DNA of 64,000 nt from Streptomyces venezuelae (GCF_008642355.1 NZ_CP029193.1:2070001-2134000); one strand, 5' to 3'; positions 10,578 through 20,932 are shown, numbered from the stretch's first letter. Notes: generated by a model not told the origin, from the letters alone. Translations and numbers: made by a program.

Positions 10578-11210
10578 CTAGAGCTCGGGGCCGTCCCCGG
10601 GCTCTTCCTGGTACGAGTAGCGCTGTTCCAGCCAGGGGTCGCCGAGGTTGTGGTAGCCGCGCTCCTCCCAGAAACCGCGGCGGTCCGCCGTCATGTACTC
10701 GACGCCGCGGACCCACTTCGGGCCCTTCCAGGCGTACAGGTGCGGCACCACGAGCCGGAGCGGGAAGCCGTGTTCCGCCGTGAGGAGTTCGCCGCCCTTG
10801 TGCGTGGCGAGAATCGAGCGCTCGGAGGCGAAGTCCGACATCCGCATGTTCGAGCTGAAGCCGTACTCGGCCCACACCATGACGTGGGTCGCGTTGGCCG
10901 CCGGCGGCGCGAGTTCCAGGAGCTTGCGCGCCGGGAGGCCGCCCCACTCCGCGCCCAGCATGCTGAACTTCGTCACGCAGTGCAGGTCGGCGACAACGGT
11001 GTCGTAAGGCAGCGCGGAGAACTCCTCGTGCGACCAGCAGTGCTTCTCGCCGTCCGCGGTGGCCCCGAAAACCCTGAACTCCCAGCGCTCGGGACGGAAC
11101 TTCGGCACCGGTCCGTAGTGCGTGACCGGCCAGCCGCGCTGCAGCCGCTGGCCCGGCGGAAGCTCCGGCTCCGCTGCCTGTCGAGATGCGCGTTCCGCCG
11201 GCTGACCCAT
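10578..11210 (-). CDS. Sulfite oxidase-like (molybdopterin-domain) oxidoreductase
   Basis: A 210-residue protein with the oxidoreductase molybdopterin-binding fold (SUOX family, MsrP/YedY-like). LHCVTKFSMLGAEWGG carries the conserved Cys that ligates molybdenum, and HVMVWAEYGFSSNMRMSD, FPLRLVVPHLYAWKGPKWVRGVEYM and GYHNLGDPWLEQRY are family signatures. No signal peptide, no heme domain and no dimerisation domain, so it is the short cytoplasmic form. The ATG at 11210 begins the family-like sequence; frames upstream overlap the bfr region. Divergent from bfr, with a palindrome at 11286 in the shared gap. Confidence 0.88.
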   Translation of the reverse strand: MGQPAERASRQAAEPELPPGQRLQRGWPVTHYGPVPKFRPERWEFRVFGATADGEKHCWSHEEFSALPYDTVVADLHCVTKFSMLGAEWGGLPARKLLELAPPAANATHVMVWAEYGFSSNMRMSDFASERSILATHKGGELLTAEHGFPLRLVVPHLYAWKGPKWVRGVEYMTADRRGFWEERGYHNLGDPWLEQRYSYQEEPGDGPEL

Positions 11211-11285
11211 GACTCCATCCTGACAGACCCGGGACGGTGGACGTGACCAGTCGGAGCCCGGGCGGCACCGATCGGGGCAACTCCT

Positions 11286-11303
11286 ACTAAGCGTGCACTT
11301 ACT
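11286..11303. promoter_or_regulatory. Imperfect palindrome between the molybdopterin oxidoreductase gene and bfr
   Basis: ACTAAGCGTGCACTTACT is a near-palindrome (AGTAAG / CTTAGT arms around TGCACG) in the 165-bp divergent gap. It resembles TetR- or HxlR-type operators and does not match the iron-box consensus. Regulator unknown. Confidence 0.35.
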
Positions 11304-11375
11304 GGACGCCCTCCGAACACCGGTGCAAGGATGCGCGCTACCTGCCCAGTCACTCGTGCGGAAGGAGCCTCTGCG

Positions 11376-11855
11376 ATGCAGGGCGACCCCGAGGTCATTG
11401 AATTTCTCAACGAGCAGCTGACCGCCGAACTCACGGCGATCAATCAGTACTTTCTCCACGCCAAGATGCAGGAAAACTTCGGCTGGACGAAGCTCGCGAA
11501 GTACACCCGTGCCGAGTCGTTCGACGAGATGAAGCACGCGGAGGTGCTGACCGACCGGATCCTGTTCCTCGACGGTCTGCCCAACTACCAGCGGCTCTTC
11601 CATGTGCGCGTCGGTCAGACGGTCACCGAGATGTTCCAGGCGGACCGACAGGTCGAGGTGGAGGCGATCGACCGCCTCAAGCGCGGGATCGAGGTGATGC
11701 GCGCCAAGGGCGACATCACGTCCGCAAACATCTTCGAGTCGATCCTCGAGGACGAGGAGCACCACATCGACTATCTCGACACGCAGCTGGAGCTCGTCGA
11801 GAAGCTGGGCGAGGCGCTCTACATCGCGCAGCTCATCGAGCAGCCGGAGAGCTGA
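11376..11855 (+). CDS. bfr: Bacterioferritin
   Basis: A 159-residue iron-storage subunit of the 24-mer heme ferritin. The dinuclear ferroxidase ligands are all visible: Glu18, Glu51, His54, Glu94, Glu127 and His130, and Met52 is the heme ligand (SFDEMKHAEVL). The length is typical. The ATG at 11376 is preceded by GAAGGAGCC and begins with the family-like MQGDPEVIEFLNEQL. Convergent with its ferredoxin partner bfd, sharing a terminator. Confidence 0.97.
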   Translation: MQGDPEVIEFLNEQLTAELTAINQYFLHAKMQENFGWTKLAKYTRAESFDEMKHAEVLTDRILFLDGLPNYQRLFHVRVGQTVTEMFQADRQVEVEAIDRLKRGIEVMRAKGDITSANIFESILEDEEHHIDYLDTQLELVEKLGEALYIAQLIEQPES

Positions 11856-11860
11856 ACCGG

Positions 11861-11880
11861 GCCGAAGGGCCCCTTCGGGG
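11861..11880. terminator. Shared terminator hairpin between bfr and bfd
   Basis: GCCGAAGG-GCC-CCTTCGGGG forms a compact 7-8 bp GC-rich stem exactly between the convergent stop codons of bfr and bfd, so it can serve both. Confidence 0.6.
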
Positions 11881-12120
11881 CTAGGCCGCCTCGGGAAGTT
11901 CCGCCTCGGGAGCCAGCGCCACAGCCGGTTCTCCCTGGTCCACGAGGTCACGGCGGGGGCACGCGCCCCGGCCGAGCAGCGCCTGGATGCGGCGTACGCA
12001 CGAACCACAGTCCGTGCCCGCCTTGCAGGCCGACGCTATCTGGCGGGGGGTGCAGGCACCGTCCGCCGCGTGCTTCTTCACCTGCGCCTCGGTGACCCCG
12101 AAGCAGTTGCAGACGTACAC
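11881..12120 (-). CDS. bfd: Bacterioferritin-associated ferredoxin
   Basis: A 79-residue [2Fe-2S] protein that donates electrons to bacterioferritin to release stored iron. Cluster cysteines follow the Bfd pattern: Cys4 and Cys6 (MYVCNCFGVTE) and Cys38 and Cys41 (TDCGSCVRRI). The last 25 residues are a Pro/Glu/Ala-rich tail. Convergent with bfr. An iron-box-like site lies about 55 bp upstream, so expression is probably induced when iron is low. Confidence 0.95.
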   Translation of the reverse strand: MYVCNCFGVTEAQVKKHAADGACTPRQIASACKAGTDCGSCVRRIQALLGRGACPRRDLVDQGEPAVALAPEAELPEAA

Positions 12121-12173
12121 GCGGTTTCACCTCCCGGGCAGGACTCATCGGTAGCGCCGTCCCGATTGATCGG

Positions 12174-12192
12174 TGAGGCTAACCTAACCTTA
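12174..12192 (-). promoter_or_regulatory. Iron box (DmdR/IdeR-type operator) upstream of bfd
   Basis: On the minus strand the site reads TAAGGTTAGGTTAGCCTCA, matching 15 of 19 positions of the actinobacterial iron box TTAGGTTAGGCTAACCTAA. It sits 54-72 bp before the bfd start, a usual place for a DmdR1/IdeR repressor to block the promoter. Confidence 0.65.
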
Positions 12193-12284
12193 CCCGCGAC
12201 GTCCTGCCCACAAAAGCCCCGGGTACGCCGGTGGGGCGCGGATCACAAGGATCCGCGCCCCACGCGCACGTACAAACGGGAGAA

Positions 12285-13797
<1,513 letters not shown>

Positions 13798-13820
13798 CTC
13801 TGCGCGCACACAGACTCGCG

Positions 13821-13843
13821 AAGGCCGCCCGAGGGGCGGCCTT
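13821..13843 (+). terminator. trp attenuator terminator
   Basis: A perfect 10-bp stem AAGGCCGCCC-GAG-GGGCGGCCTT, 24 nt after the leader-peptide stop and 63 nt before the anthranilate synthase start. The T-run is poor (CAGTGTT). An alternative pairing of the upstream leader with AAGGCCGCCC would act as the antiterminator; this was not folded computationally. Confidence 0.85.
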
Positions 13844-13906
13844 CAGTGTTCTCCGGACTCTCCCGGGCGCGGGCCGTTCCTCTCCGAGTGAGAAGGAACA
13901 GAACCC

Positions 13907-15808
13907 ATGCAGCCGACACGGCACCTGACAGAGCTCCTGTCCGGCGACCGCCCCTTCGCCCTGCTGCGCCGCCGCACCCCGGGCCGCGACCACGACACGG
14001 TCGAGGTCCTGACCGGCCCGACGGGCACGTACGAACGCCTCGCGGACATCCCCGAAGGCCTCGCCCTCGTGCCGTTCCGGCAGATCAGGGAGCGCGGTTT
14101 CGACGTCCGCGACGACGGCACGCCGCTCACCGTCCTGACGCCCGAGGAGCGGTACGAGGTGCCGCTCACCGATGCCCTCGCGGAGCTGCCCGCGCACGAC
14201 GTGCGGGTCGAGGGCGGGGCCTTCGACGTGGACGACGCGGCGTATGCGGACATCGTGGGGCGGGTCCTGCGCGAGGAGATCGGGCGGGGCGAGGGCGCCA
14301 ACTTCGTCATCCGGCGGACGTACGAGGGTGAGATCCCGGGCTTTGACCGTGCCGACGCCCTCGCGCTCTTCCGGCGGCTGCTCGTCGGCGAGCGGGGCGC
14401 GTACTGGACGTACGTCGTGCACACCGGGGACCGGACGCTCGTCGGGGCGAGCCCCGAGGTGCACGTGCGGATGTCCGGCGGGACGGTCGTCATGAACCCG
14501 ATCAGCGGCACCTACCGCTACCCCGCCGGGGGCCCCACCGCCGACGACCTGCTCGCCTTCCTCTCCGACGGCAAGGAGATCGAGGAGCTCTCGATGGTCG
14601 TCGACGAGGAGCTCAAGATGATGTGCACGGTCGGCGACATGGGCGGTGTGGTCGTCGGGCCCCGTCTGAAGGAGATGGCCCACCTCGCGCACACCGAGTA
14701 CGAGCTGCGCGGCAAGTCGTCGCTCGACGTGCGCGAGGTCCTGAAGGAGACGATGTTCGCGGCGACCGTCACCGGGTCGCCCGTGCAGAACGCCTGCCGG
14801 GTCATCGAGCGCCACGAAGCGGGCGGCCGGGGCTACTACGCGGGCGCCCTCGCCCTCATCGGCAGGGACGCGGGCGGCGCGCAGACACTGGACTCCCCCA
14901 TCCTCATCCGCACCGCCGACATCTCCCCGGCCGGGCACCTTCGGGTGCCGGTGGGCGCCACGCTGGTGCGCGGCTCCGACCCGATGAGCGAGGTCGCCGA
15001 GACGCACGCGAAGGCTGCGGGCGTCCTGGCCGCGCTCGGCGTACGCCCCGGCCGCCCCCGCGAGGAGGAGGCGCGGCCGGCCCTCGCCGACGATCCCCGG
15101 GTGCGGGCCGCCCTCGACGGGCGGCGCGCGGCGCTCGCGCCGTTCTGGCTGCGGATGCAGGAGCGCGCGGACGACCTGGCCGGGCACGCCCTCGTCGTGG
15201 ACGGCGAGGACACGTTCACGGCGATGCTCGCGCACGTCCTGCGCTCCTGCGGGCTCCGCGTGTCGGTGCGGCGGTACGACGAGGAGGGACTGCGGGAGGC
15301 CGTGCTCGCGCACGAGGGGCCCGTGGTGCTCGGTCCCGGTCCCGGTGACCCGTCCGACCTGGCCGACCCGAAGATGCGGTTCCTGCGCTCGCTGGCCGCG
15401 GAGGTGATCCGCACCCACGGGCACGGCGTGCTCGGCGTCTGCCTCGGGCACGAGCTGATCGCTGCGGAGCTGGGTCTGGAGATCGTACGGAAAGAGGTGC
15501 CGTACCAGGGCGCGCAGACGGACATCGACCTGTTCGGGCGCAACGAGACCGTCGGGTTCTACAACAGCTTCGTGGCGCGCTGCGACGACGAGGCGGCGGT
15601 GGAGCTGGCCGCGCACGGCATCGAGGTGGGCAGGGACGCGGCGACCGGCGAGGTGCACGGGGTGCGCGGGGACGGCTTCGCGGGCGTGCAGTTCCACCCG
15701 GAGTCCGTCCTGACGCTGCGCGGGGCCGGGATCGTGCGGGAACTGCTCGGTCAGCTCCTGGCCGGGGCGGGGACGAGGACGTTGTCGGAGCGGCGGCCCG
15801 CCAGGTAG
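13907..15808 (+). CDS. trpEG: Anthranilate synthase, fused TrpE-TrpG
   Basis: A 633-residue fusion that makes anthranilate from chorismate and glutamine. Residues about 1-410 are the chorismate-binding half (FVIRRTYEGEIPG, NPISGTYRYP, DGKEIEELSMVVDEELKMM, TGSPVQNACRVIERHE, YYAGALALIG). After a linker, residues about 435-625 are the glutamine amidotransferase with nucleophile Cys512 in GVLGVCLGHELIA and the His-Glu pair in VQFHPESV. A GAGAAGGAA ribosome site precedes the ATG. Controlled by the trpL attenuator. The same fused layout occurs in phenazine-type enzymes, but the Trp leader argues for tryptophan synthesis. Its 3' end overlaps the convergent dehydrogenase gene by 58 bp. Confidence 0.94.
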   Translation: MQPTRHLTELLSGDRPFALLRRRTPGRDHDTVEVLTGPTGTYERLADIPEGLALVPFRQIRERGFDVRDDGTPLTVLTPEERYEVPLTDALAELPAHDVRVEGGAFDVDDAAYADIVGRVLREEIGRGEGANFVIRRTYEGEIPGFDRADALALFRRLLVGERGAYWTYVVHTGDRTLVGASPEVHVRMSGGTVVMNPISGTYRYPAGGPTADDLLAFLSDGKEIEELSMVVDEELKMMCTVGDMGGVVVGPRLKEMAHLAHTEYELRGKSSLDVREVLKETMFAATVTGSPVQNACRVIERHEAGGRGYYAGALALIGRDAGGAQTLDSPILIRTADISPAGHLRVPVGATLVRGSDPMSEVAETHAKAAGVLAALGVRPGRPREEEARPALADDPRVRAALDGRRAALAPFWLRMQERADDLAGHALVVDGEDTFTAMLAHVLRSCGLRVSVRRYDEEGLREAVLAHEGPVVLGPGPGDPSDLADPKMRFLRSLAAEVIRTHGHGVLGVCLGHELIAAELGLEIVRKEVPYQGAQTDIDLFGRNETVGFYNSFVARCDDEAAVELAAHGIEVGRDAATGEVHGVRGDGFAGVQFHPESVLTLRGAGIVRELLGQLLAGAGTRTLSERRPAR

Positions 15809-16755
15809 TCCAGGACGTTGCGCACCGTGGTGTCGATGATCTGGCCGACGGCGTCCGCGGTGTAGTACGCCTGGTGGGACGTGACCACGACGTTCGGGAA
15901 CGTGACGAGGCGGGCCAGGGTGTCGTCGGCGACGACCTCCAGGGACTTGTCGAGGAAGAACAGGCCCGCCTCCGCCTCGTACACGTCGAGGCCGACGCCC
16001 GTGAAGCGTCCCGCGCGCAGCTCGCGGACCAGGGCCTCGGTGTCGATCAGGCCGCCGCGGCTGGAGTTCACCAGGATCGCGTCGTCCTTCATCGTCCGCA
16101 GCGCCTCGGCGTCGATGAGATGCTGCGTGGTAGGGAGCAGCGGCACGTGCAGGCTGACGAGGTCGGCCTCGGCGAGGAGCTCGGCCTTGTCGACGTACTT
16201 CATGCCGAGTTCGACGCAGGCGGGGTTCTCGGCGACGTCCCAGCCGAGCAGGCGCATGCCGAAGCCGTGCGCGATACGGGTGAACGCCTCCCCGATCTTC
16301 CCGGTGCCGAGCACGCCGACCGTGCGGCCCCGCAGGTCGCGGCCCATCAGCCCGTCGAGGCGGAAGTCGAAGTCGCGGGTGCGGTTGCTGGCGCGGACGA
16401 TGCGGCGGTTGACGGCCATCGCGAGGGTCCAGGCGAACTCGGCCACCGAGTAGGGCGAGTAGTACGAGACGCGGGCGACGGTCAGGCCGAGGCGCTCGGC
16501 GACCAGCAGGTCGATGTTGTTGAACCCGGTGGACCGCTGGGCGATCATCTGCGTCCCGCCGGCGGCGAGGGTCTGCAGGACGCGGTTGTTCAGCGTGGCG
16601 TTGACGCTGGAGGAGACGATCTCGTAGCCCGCGGCGATGGGAGCGGTGTCCTCGTTGAGGAAGACGTCGACGCAGCGGACGTCGTGGTGCCCCTCGAAGG
16701 CTTTCTCGATCAGCGGCTTCTCGTCGGACTGCACGCCGAACGCGAGGATCTCCAT
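15751..16755 (-). CDS. D-2-hydroxyacid dehydrogenase (D-lactate dehydrogenase-like)
   Basis: A 334-residue NAD-dependent dehydrogenase. QRSTGFNNIDL, then the nucleotide-binding GRTVGVLGTGKIGEAFTRIA (residues ~148-167), VSLHVPLLPTTQHLI, ILVNSSRGGLIDTEAL (catalytic Arg region) and VVVTSHQAYYT (catalytic His region) follow the D-isomer-specific family order. It most resembles LdhA-type fermentative D-lactate dehydrogenases. The ATG at 16755 starts the family-like MEILAFGVQSDEK. Transcribed downstream of pfkA on the same strand with a 71-bp gap, so a glycolysis-fermentation link is plausible. Overlaps the convergent anthranilate synthase 3' end by 58 bp. Confidence 0.92.
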   Translation of the reverse strand: MEILAFGVQSDEKPLIEKAFEGHHDVRCVDVFLNEDTAPIAAGYEIVSSSVNATLNNRVLQTLAAGGTQMIAQRSTGFNNIDLLVAERLGLTVARVSYYSPYSVAEFAWTLAMAVNRRIVRASNRTRDFDFRLDGLMGRDLRGRTVGVLGTGKIGEAFTRIAHGFGMRLLGWDVAENPACVELGMKYVDKAELLAEADLVSLHVPLLPTTQHLIDAEALRTMKDDAILVNSSRGGLIDTEALVRELRAGRFTGVGLDVYEAEAGLFFLDKSLEVVADDTLARLVTFPNVVVTSHQAYYTADAVGQIIDTTVRNVLDYLAGRRSDNVLVPAPARS

Positions 16756-16826
16756 GGCCGCCAGTCTAGGGAGCACCGCTGGGGACGGCACCCGGAGCGG
16801 GCGCCGTCCCTGCGGTCCGTCCCGGC

Positions 16827-17864
16827 TCAGCCGAAGAACACCCCGACCTCTTCGTACAGCGCCGGGTCCACCGTCTTCAGGCGGGCCGTGGCCTCGGCGA
16901 TCGGCACCCGCACCACGTCCGTGCCGCGCAGCGCGACCATCTTCCCGAAGTCGCCGTCCCGCACGGCCTCGATCGCGTGCAGCCCGAACCGCGTGGCGAG
17001 CCAGCGGTCGAAGGCGCTCGGGGTGCCGCCGCGCTGCACGTGCCCGAGGACGGTGGTGCGCGCCTCCTTGCCGGTGCGCCCCTCGATCTCCTTGGCCAGC
17101 CACTCGCCGACGCCGGAGAGCCTGACGTGCCCGAAGGAGTCCTGCGTGCCGTCCTTGAGGACCATCTCGCCGTCCTTGGGCATCGCGCCCTCGGCGACGA
17201 CGACGATGGGGGCGTACGACGCCTTGAAACGCGAGGTCACCCAGGCGCAGACCTGGTCGACGTCGAACCGCTGCTCCGGGATGAGGATGACGTTCGCGCC
17301 GCCCGCGAGACCGGAGTGCAGGGCGATCCAGCCCGCGTGACGGCCCATGACCTCCACCACGAGGACGCGCATGTGCGACTCGGCGGTGGTGTGCAGGCGG
17401 TCGATGGCCTCGGTGGCGATGCCGACCGCAGTGTCGAAGCCGAAGGTGTAGTCGGTGGCGGAGAGGTCGTTGTCGATGGTCTTGGGGACACCGACGACCG
17501 GGACGCCGTACTCGTCGGTGAGCCGCGCGGCGACGCCGAGGGTGTCCTCGCCGCCGATCGCGATGAGGGAGTCCACCTCGTACTTGGCGAGGTTCTCCTT
17601 GATGCGGCGCACCCCGTTCTCCGCCTTGAACGGGTTGGTGCGCGACGAGCCGAGGATGGTGCCGCCGCGCGGCAGGATGCCGCGGACCGCGGGGATGTCG
17701 AGCGGGACGGTGTCGCCCTCCAGCGGACCGCGCCAGCCGTCCCGGAAGCCGATGAAGTCGTAGTCGTACTCCTGCACGCCCTTGCGGACGGCGGCGCGGA
17801 TCACCGCGTTGAGCCCCGGGCAGTCGCCGCCGCCGGTCAGCACGCCGATTTTCTTGGCCCCCAT
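16827..17864 (-). CDS. pfkA: 6-phosphofructokinase
   Basis: A 345-residue glycolytic kinase of the actinobacterial group III PFKs. GVLTGGGDCPGLNAVIR, RDGWRGPLEG, RGGTILGSSRTNPFK, VPKTIDNDLSATDYTFGFDTAV and EVMGRHAGWIAL are diagnostic. The loop reads GGEDTLG, whereas E. coli ATP-PFK has GGDGS with Gly at the discriminating position; Asp there is common both in PPi-dependent PFKs and in some ATP-using actinobacterial members, so the phosphoryl donor cannot be decided from sequence. AAGGGACTGCTCCT before the ATG gives a ribosome site. Confidence 0.95.
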   Translation of the reverse strand: MGAKKIGVLTGGGDCPGLNAVIRAAVRKGVQEYDYDFIGFRDGWRGPLEGDTVPLDIPAVRGILPRGGTILGSSRTNPFKAENGVRRIKENLAKYEVDSLIAIGGEDTLGVAARLTDEYGVPVVGVPKTIDNDLSATDYTFGFDTAVGIATEAIDRLHTTAESHMRVLVVEVMGRHAGWIALHSGLAGGANVILIPEQRFDVDQVCAWVTSRFKASYAPIVVVAEGAMPKDGEMVLKDGTQDSFGHVRLSGVGEWLAKEIEGRTGKEARTTVLGHVQRGGTPSAFDRWLATRFGLHAIEAVRDGDFGKMVALRGTDVVRVPIAEATARLKTVDPALYEEVGVFFG

Positions 17865-17998
17865 AGGAGCAGTCCCTTCGCCTCAGTGACCTGATGCGAG
17901 TCACGCTAATGGTGATGCAGGTCACTGCGGCACGGTGCGAACGGCCAATTCCCTTGCCGAGCAGGGGAGTTGATCAAGCACGTTCACCCGTACGAGGG

Positions 17999-18757
17999 TC
18001 AGGCGTCCGCGGGGTCGCGGGGTCCGTCGGGCTTGTCGATACCGCGCTCTATCGCGTACCGGACGAGCTCCACCCTGTTGTGCAGCTGGAGTTTGCCCAG
18101 GGTGTTCTGGACGTGGTTCTGCACGGTGCGGTGCGAGATGACGAGGCGCTCGGCGATCTGCTTGTAGCTGAGGCCCTTGGCGACCAGGCGCAGGACCTCC
18201 GTCTCGCGGTCGGTGAGCCGCGGGGCCTTCGGGTCCTCCGCGGTGCCGGCCGCGGGCTCGGTGGCCAGGCGTCGGTACTCGCCGAGGACCAGGCCCGCGA
18301 GGCCGGGCGTGAAGACCGCGTCGCCGACCGCCGTACGGCGCACCGCGTCGATCAGCTCCTCGGTGGAGGCCGACTTCAGCAGGTAGCCGGTGGCGCCGGA
18401 CTTGACGGCTTCCAGGACGTCGGCGTGCTCGCCGCTGGCGGAGAGGACCAGGACGCGCAGCGCCGGGTTGGCGCCGACGAGTTCCTTGCAGACCTGCACG
18501 CCCGGCTTCAGCGGCAGGTTCAGGTCGAGGACCAGGACGTCGGGGGCGGCGGCCTGCGCGCGGCGCACCGCCTGCTCGCCGTCGCCCGCCGTGGCGACCA
18601 CGTCGAGACCCGCCTCGGCCAGGTCACGGGCCACCGCGTCGCGCCACATCGGGTGGTCGTCGACGACCATGACCTTGATCGGGTCAGCGGCCCGCCCGTC
18701 CCCACCGGGCACCGTGGCCCCGGTGGCCGGTTCCTGTCGCAGCTGCTGCTCGCTCAT
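17999..18757 (-). CDS. NarL/LuxR-family response regulator
   Basis: A 252-residue two-component regulator. After about 27 Gln/Gly-rich residues the receiver domain begins at IKVMVVDDHPMWRDAVARDL (acidic pair DD), with the phosphoacceptor Asp in DVLVLDLNLP and the conserved Lys in GYLLKSAS. The C-terminal HTH is LTDRETEVLRLVAKGLSYKQIAERL followed by SHRTVQNHVQNTLGKL. Its ATG overlaps the sensor kinase stop by 4 bp, so the pair is translationally coupled. Target genes unknown. Confidence 0.95.
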   Translation of the reverse strand: MSEQQLRQEPATGATVPGGDGRAADPIKVMVVDDHPMWRDAVARDLAEAGLDVVATAGDGEQAVRRAQAAAPDVLVLDLNLPLKPGVQVCKELVGANPALRVLVLSASGEHADVLEAVKSGATGYLLKSASTEELIDAVRRTAVGDAVFTPGLAGLVLGEYRRLATEPAAGTAEDPKAPRLTDRETEVLRLVAKGLSYKQIAERLVISHRTVQNHVQNTLGKLQLHNRVELVRYAIERGIDKPDGPRDPADA

Positions 18758-20004
18758 CTCGCCTTTCCTGCCTTCCCCCGTGTGTCCCGTGCCTGTTCGC
18801 GCGGGACTCTCAATTCCACTTCCGTGCCCTGGCCCGGCACCGAGATCAGCTCGGCCGTGCCCCCGATGTCCCGCAGCCGCCCCCGGATCGACAGGGCCAC
18901 ACCGAGGCGGCCCTCCCCCTCCGCCTCCACGAGCCGCCCCTCCGGGATGCCGGGGCCGTCGTCCCTGACCGTCACGATCACCTCGTCGGGCTCGTCCTCG
19001 ACCAGGATCCACGCGCGGGCCTCGGCGCCGGCGTGCCTGCGGACATTGTCCAGGGCGGCGCCGACGGCGGCGGCCAGCTCCCGCGCGGTGCCCGGCGCGA
19101 GGAGCACCGGCGCCCCCGGCTCGGAGAGCGTGACCTTCGAGCCCGCGTGCGGGGCGAGCAGCGGGCGGAGGTCGCGGGGCGCCGCGTCGTCCGGATCGGC
19201 CGGGTCGTCGTCGGGGACCTCGACGGCACGGACGACGGCGCCCTGCGCGATGTCCTCCGACGCGTGCGAGGCGGGCACGATACCCCCGGCGACCAGGGTG
19301 CGCAGGGCGACCTCCTGCTCTCCGGCGAGCCGGCCGAGTTCCGCCGCCTCGCCGCCGATGGCGGTGCCGCGCCGCTGCACCATGGCGAGGACCTGGAGGA
19401 CGCTGTCGTGGATGTCGCGGGCGAGGCGCTCGCGCTCGCGGGTCGCGGCCTCTATCTCCAGCGCGCGGGCGAGGGTGCGCTCGGAGGCGCGGGCCAGCTC
19501 CACGACGTAGCCGATGGCGATGGAGGCGATGCAGACCAGCAGGACGTTGTGCAGGGTGTCGCGGCTGAAGGCGCCGCGCTGCACCACGTTGGCGACGCCC
19601 ACGAGCAGGGACGCGGAGGCCGCCCAGCGCCAGCCGCCCTTGATGGCGAACGCGAGCACGGAGCCCGCGGTCCATATGGAGGGCAGCGTCGGGGAGCCGT
19701 CGGTGATGCGCTGCTGCGAGTCGGCGAGCGGGGTCAGGAGGATGCCGACGAGGGCGACGGTCAGGTCCGCGAAGAGGAACCGCCGGGTGCAGCTCGCCGC
19801 GTTCGCGACGCGGGGCAGGGTCGCCAGGGTCCAGGGGGCGAGCACCGCGTAGTAGGCGATCGCCACCCAGGGGCGGTCGAGCTTCTCGTGCGCGGCCACG
19901 AAGAGCCCGATCGCGTACAGCATCGTCAGGACGCGGTAGGCGGTGAGCGCGCGCCACAGCGGTTGCTCGACCGACATCCTCATGACTTTTTCGCGCCTGG
20001 CCAT
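18754..20004 (-). CDS. Two-component sensor histidine kinase (NarL-type partner)
   Basis: A 416-residue membrane sensor. Four to six hydrophobic segments occupy about residues 20-165, with no sizeable extracytoplasmic domain. A HisKA_3 dimerisation/phosphoacceptor box ERERLARDIHDSVLQVLAMV (His in DIHD) follows, then an HATPase domain with LDNVRRHAGA (N-box), VRDDGPGIPEGR (G1) and ALSIRGRLRDIGGTAELISVPGQGTEVEL (G2). Such MacS/PspC-like short sensors often read membrane stress. ATG at 20004 chosen because GTGGGGGA lies just upstream; an inner ATG at 19977 is also possible. Confidence 0.92.
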   Translation of the reverse strand: MARREKVMRMSVEQPLWRALTAYRVLTMLYAIGLFVAAHEKLDRPWVAIAYYAVLAPWTLATLPRVANAASCTRRFLFADLTVALVGILLTPLADSQQRITDGSPTLPSIWTAGSVLAFAIKGGWRWAASASLLVGVANVVQRGAFSRDTLHNVLLVCIASIAIGYVVELARASERTLARALEIEAATRERERLARDIHDSVLQVLAMVQRRGTAIGGEAAELGRLAGEQEVALRTLVAGGIVPASHASEDIAQGAVVRAVEVPDDDPADPDDAAPRDLRPLLAPHAGSKVTLSEPGAPVLLAPGTARELAAAVGAALDNVRRHAGAEARAWILVEDEPDEVIVTVRDDGPGIPEGRLVEAEGEGRLGVALSIRGRLRDIGGTAELISVPGQGTEVELRVPREQARDTRGKAGKAR

Positions 20005-20047
20005 GTCCCCCACCGCCGCCCGTGTGCCCACCCCTGAACGGACGCGG

Positions 20048-20803
20048 CTAGGAGCCGGACCGTTCCTTGTCGGCCTTCTCGGCCTTCTCGCCCTTGTCGG
20101 CCGCCTTGGCGGCCTTCGCCGCCTCGGTGATCTGACGCTTCGCGGCCGTCGCATACATGTCGACGTACTCCTGGCCGGAGAGCTTCATGATCTCGTACAT
20201 GACCTCGTCGGTCAGCGCGCGCAGCACGAAGCGGTCCTGCTCCATGCCCTGGTAGCGCGTGAAGTCGAGGGGCTTGCCGATGCGGATGCCGGGCCGCATC
20301 AGCTTCGGCATCACCTTGCCGGGCGGCTGGATCTTCTCGGTGTCGATCATCGCGACGGGGAGCACGGGCGCGCCGGTGGCGAGCGCCACGCGCGCGAGAC
20401 CGCCCGGCTTGCCGCGGTAGAGGCGCCCGTCGGGCGACCGCGTGCCCTCGGGGTAGATGCCGAAGAGCTCGCCGCGCTCCAGGACCTCGATGCCGCTCTT
20501 GATGGCCGCCTCGCCGGCGCCGCGCCCGCCGGAGCGGTCCACGGGCAGCTGGCCCACGCCCTTGAAGAAGGCCGCGGTGAGCTTGCCCTTCACACCCGGC
20601 GAGGTGAAGTACTCCGCCTTGGCGATGAAGGTGACTTTGCGGTCGAGGACCGCGGGAAGGAAGAAGGAGTCCGAGAACGAGAGGTGGTTGCTCGCGAGAA
20701 TCGCTGGGCCCTCGGCGGGGACGTTCTCAAGGCCCTCCACCCAGGGCCTGAAGCCGAGCTTCAGCGGCCCTCCGATGGCAACCTTCATTGCGCCGTAGAT
20801 CAA
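20048..20803 (-). CDS. 1-acyl-sn-glycerol-3-phosphate acyltransferase (PlsC family)
   Basis: A 251-residue acyltransferase that makes phosphatidic acid. Motif I NHLSFSDSFF (normally H-x4-D) is intact, as are LPVDRSGGRG, the phosphate-binding YPEGTRSPDGRLYRGKPG and VLPVAMIDTEKIQPPG. The C-terminus is a Lys/Ala/Glu-rich tail (KAAKAADKGEKAEKADKE). The TTG at 20803 is preferred over the ATG 15 bp further in, because AGGAGG stands 8 nt before the TTG and nothing suitable precedes the ATG. Divergent from the hydrolase gene. Confidence 0.92.
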   Translation of the reverse strand: MIYGAMKVAIGGPLKLGFRPWVEGLENVPAEGPAILASNHLSFSDSFFLPAVLDRKVTFIAKAEYFTSPGVKGKLTAAFFKGVGQLPVDRSGGRGAGEAAIKSGIEVLERGELFGIYPEGTRSPDGRLYRGKPGGLARVALATGAPVLPVAMIDTEKIQPPGKVMPKLMRPGIRIGKPLDFTRYQGMEQDRFVLRALTDEVMYEIMKLSGQEYVDMYATAAKRQITEAAKAAKAADKGEKAEKADKERSGS

Positions 20804-20932
20804 ACCGAGTGCCTCCTGTGTCTGTGGATCAGACCTTAACCCGGGGTACGGCCAATGGGCCCGACGACCCTGGTCGGTGTCAGTCCGGTCGCGTACGGTG
20901 AAGTACTCCCACCTCTCACGAAGGAGACCGAA

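Noticed and set aside
16827..17864. Assigning pfkA as a PPi-dependent enzyme from its GGED loop
   Set aside because: Actinobacterial group III PFKs with this loop include ATP-dependent members, so the loop is not decisive.
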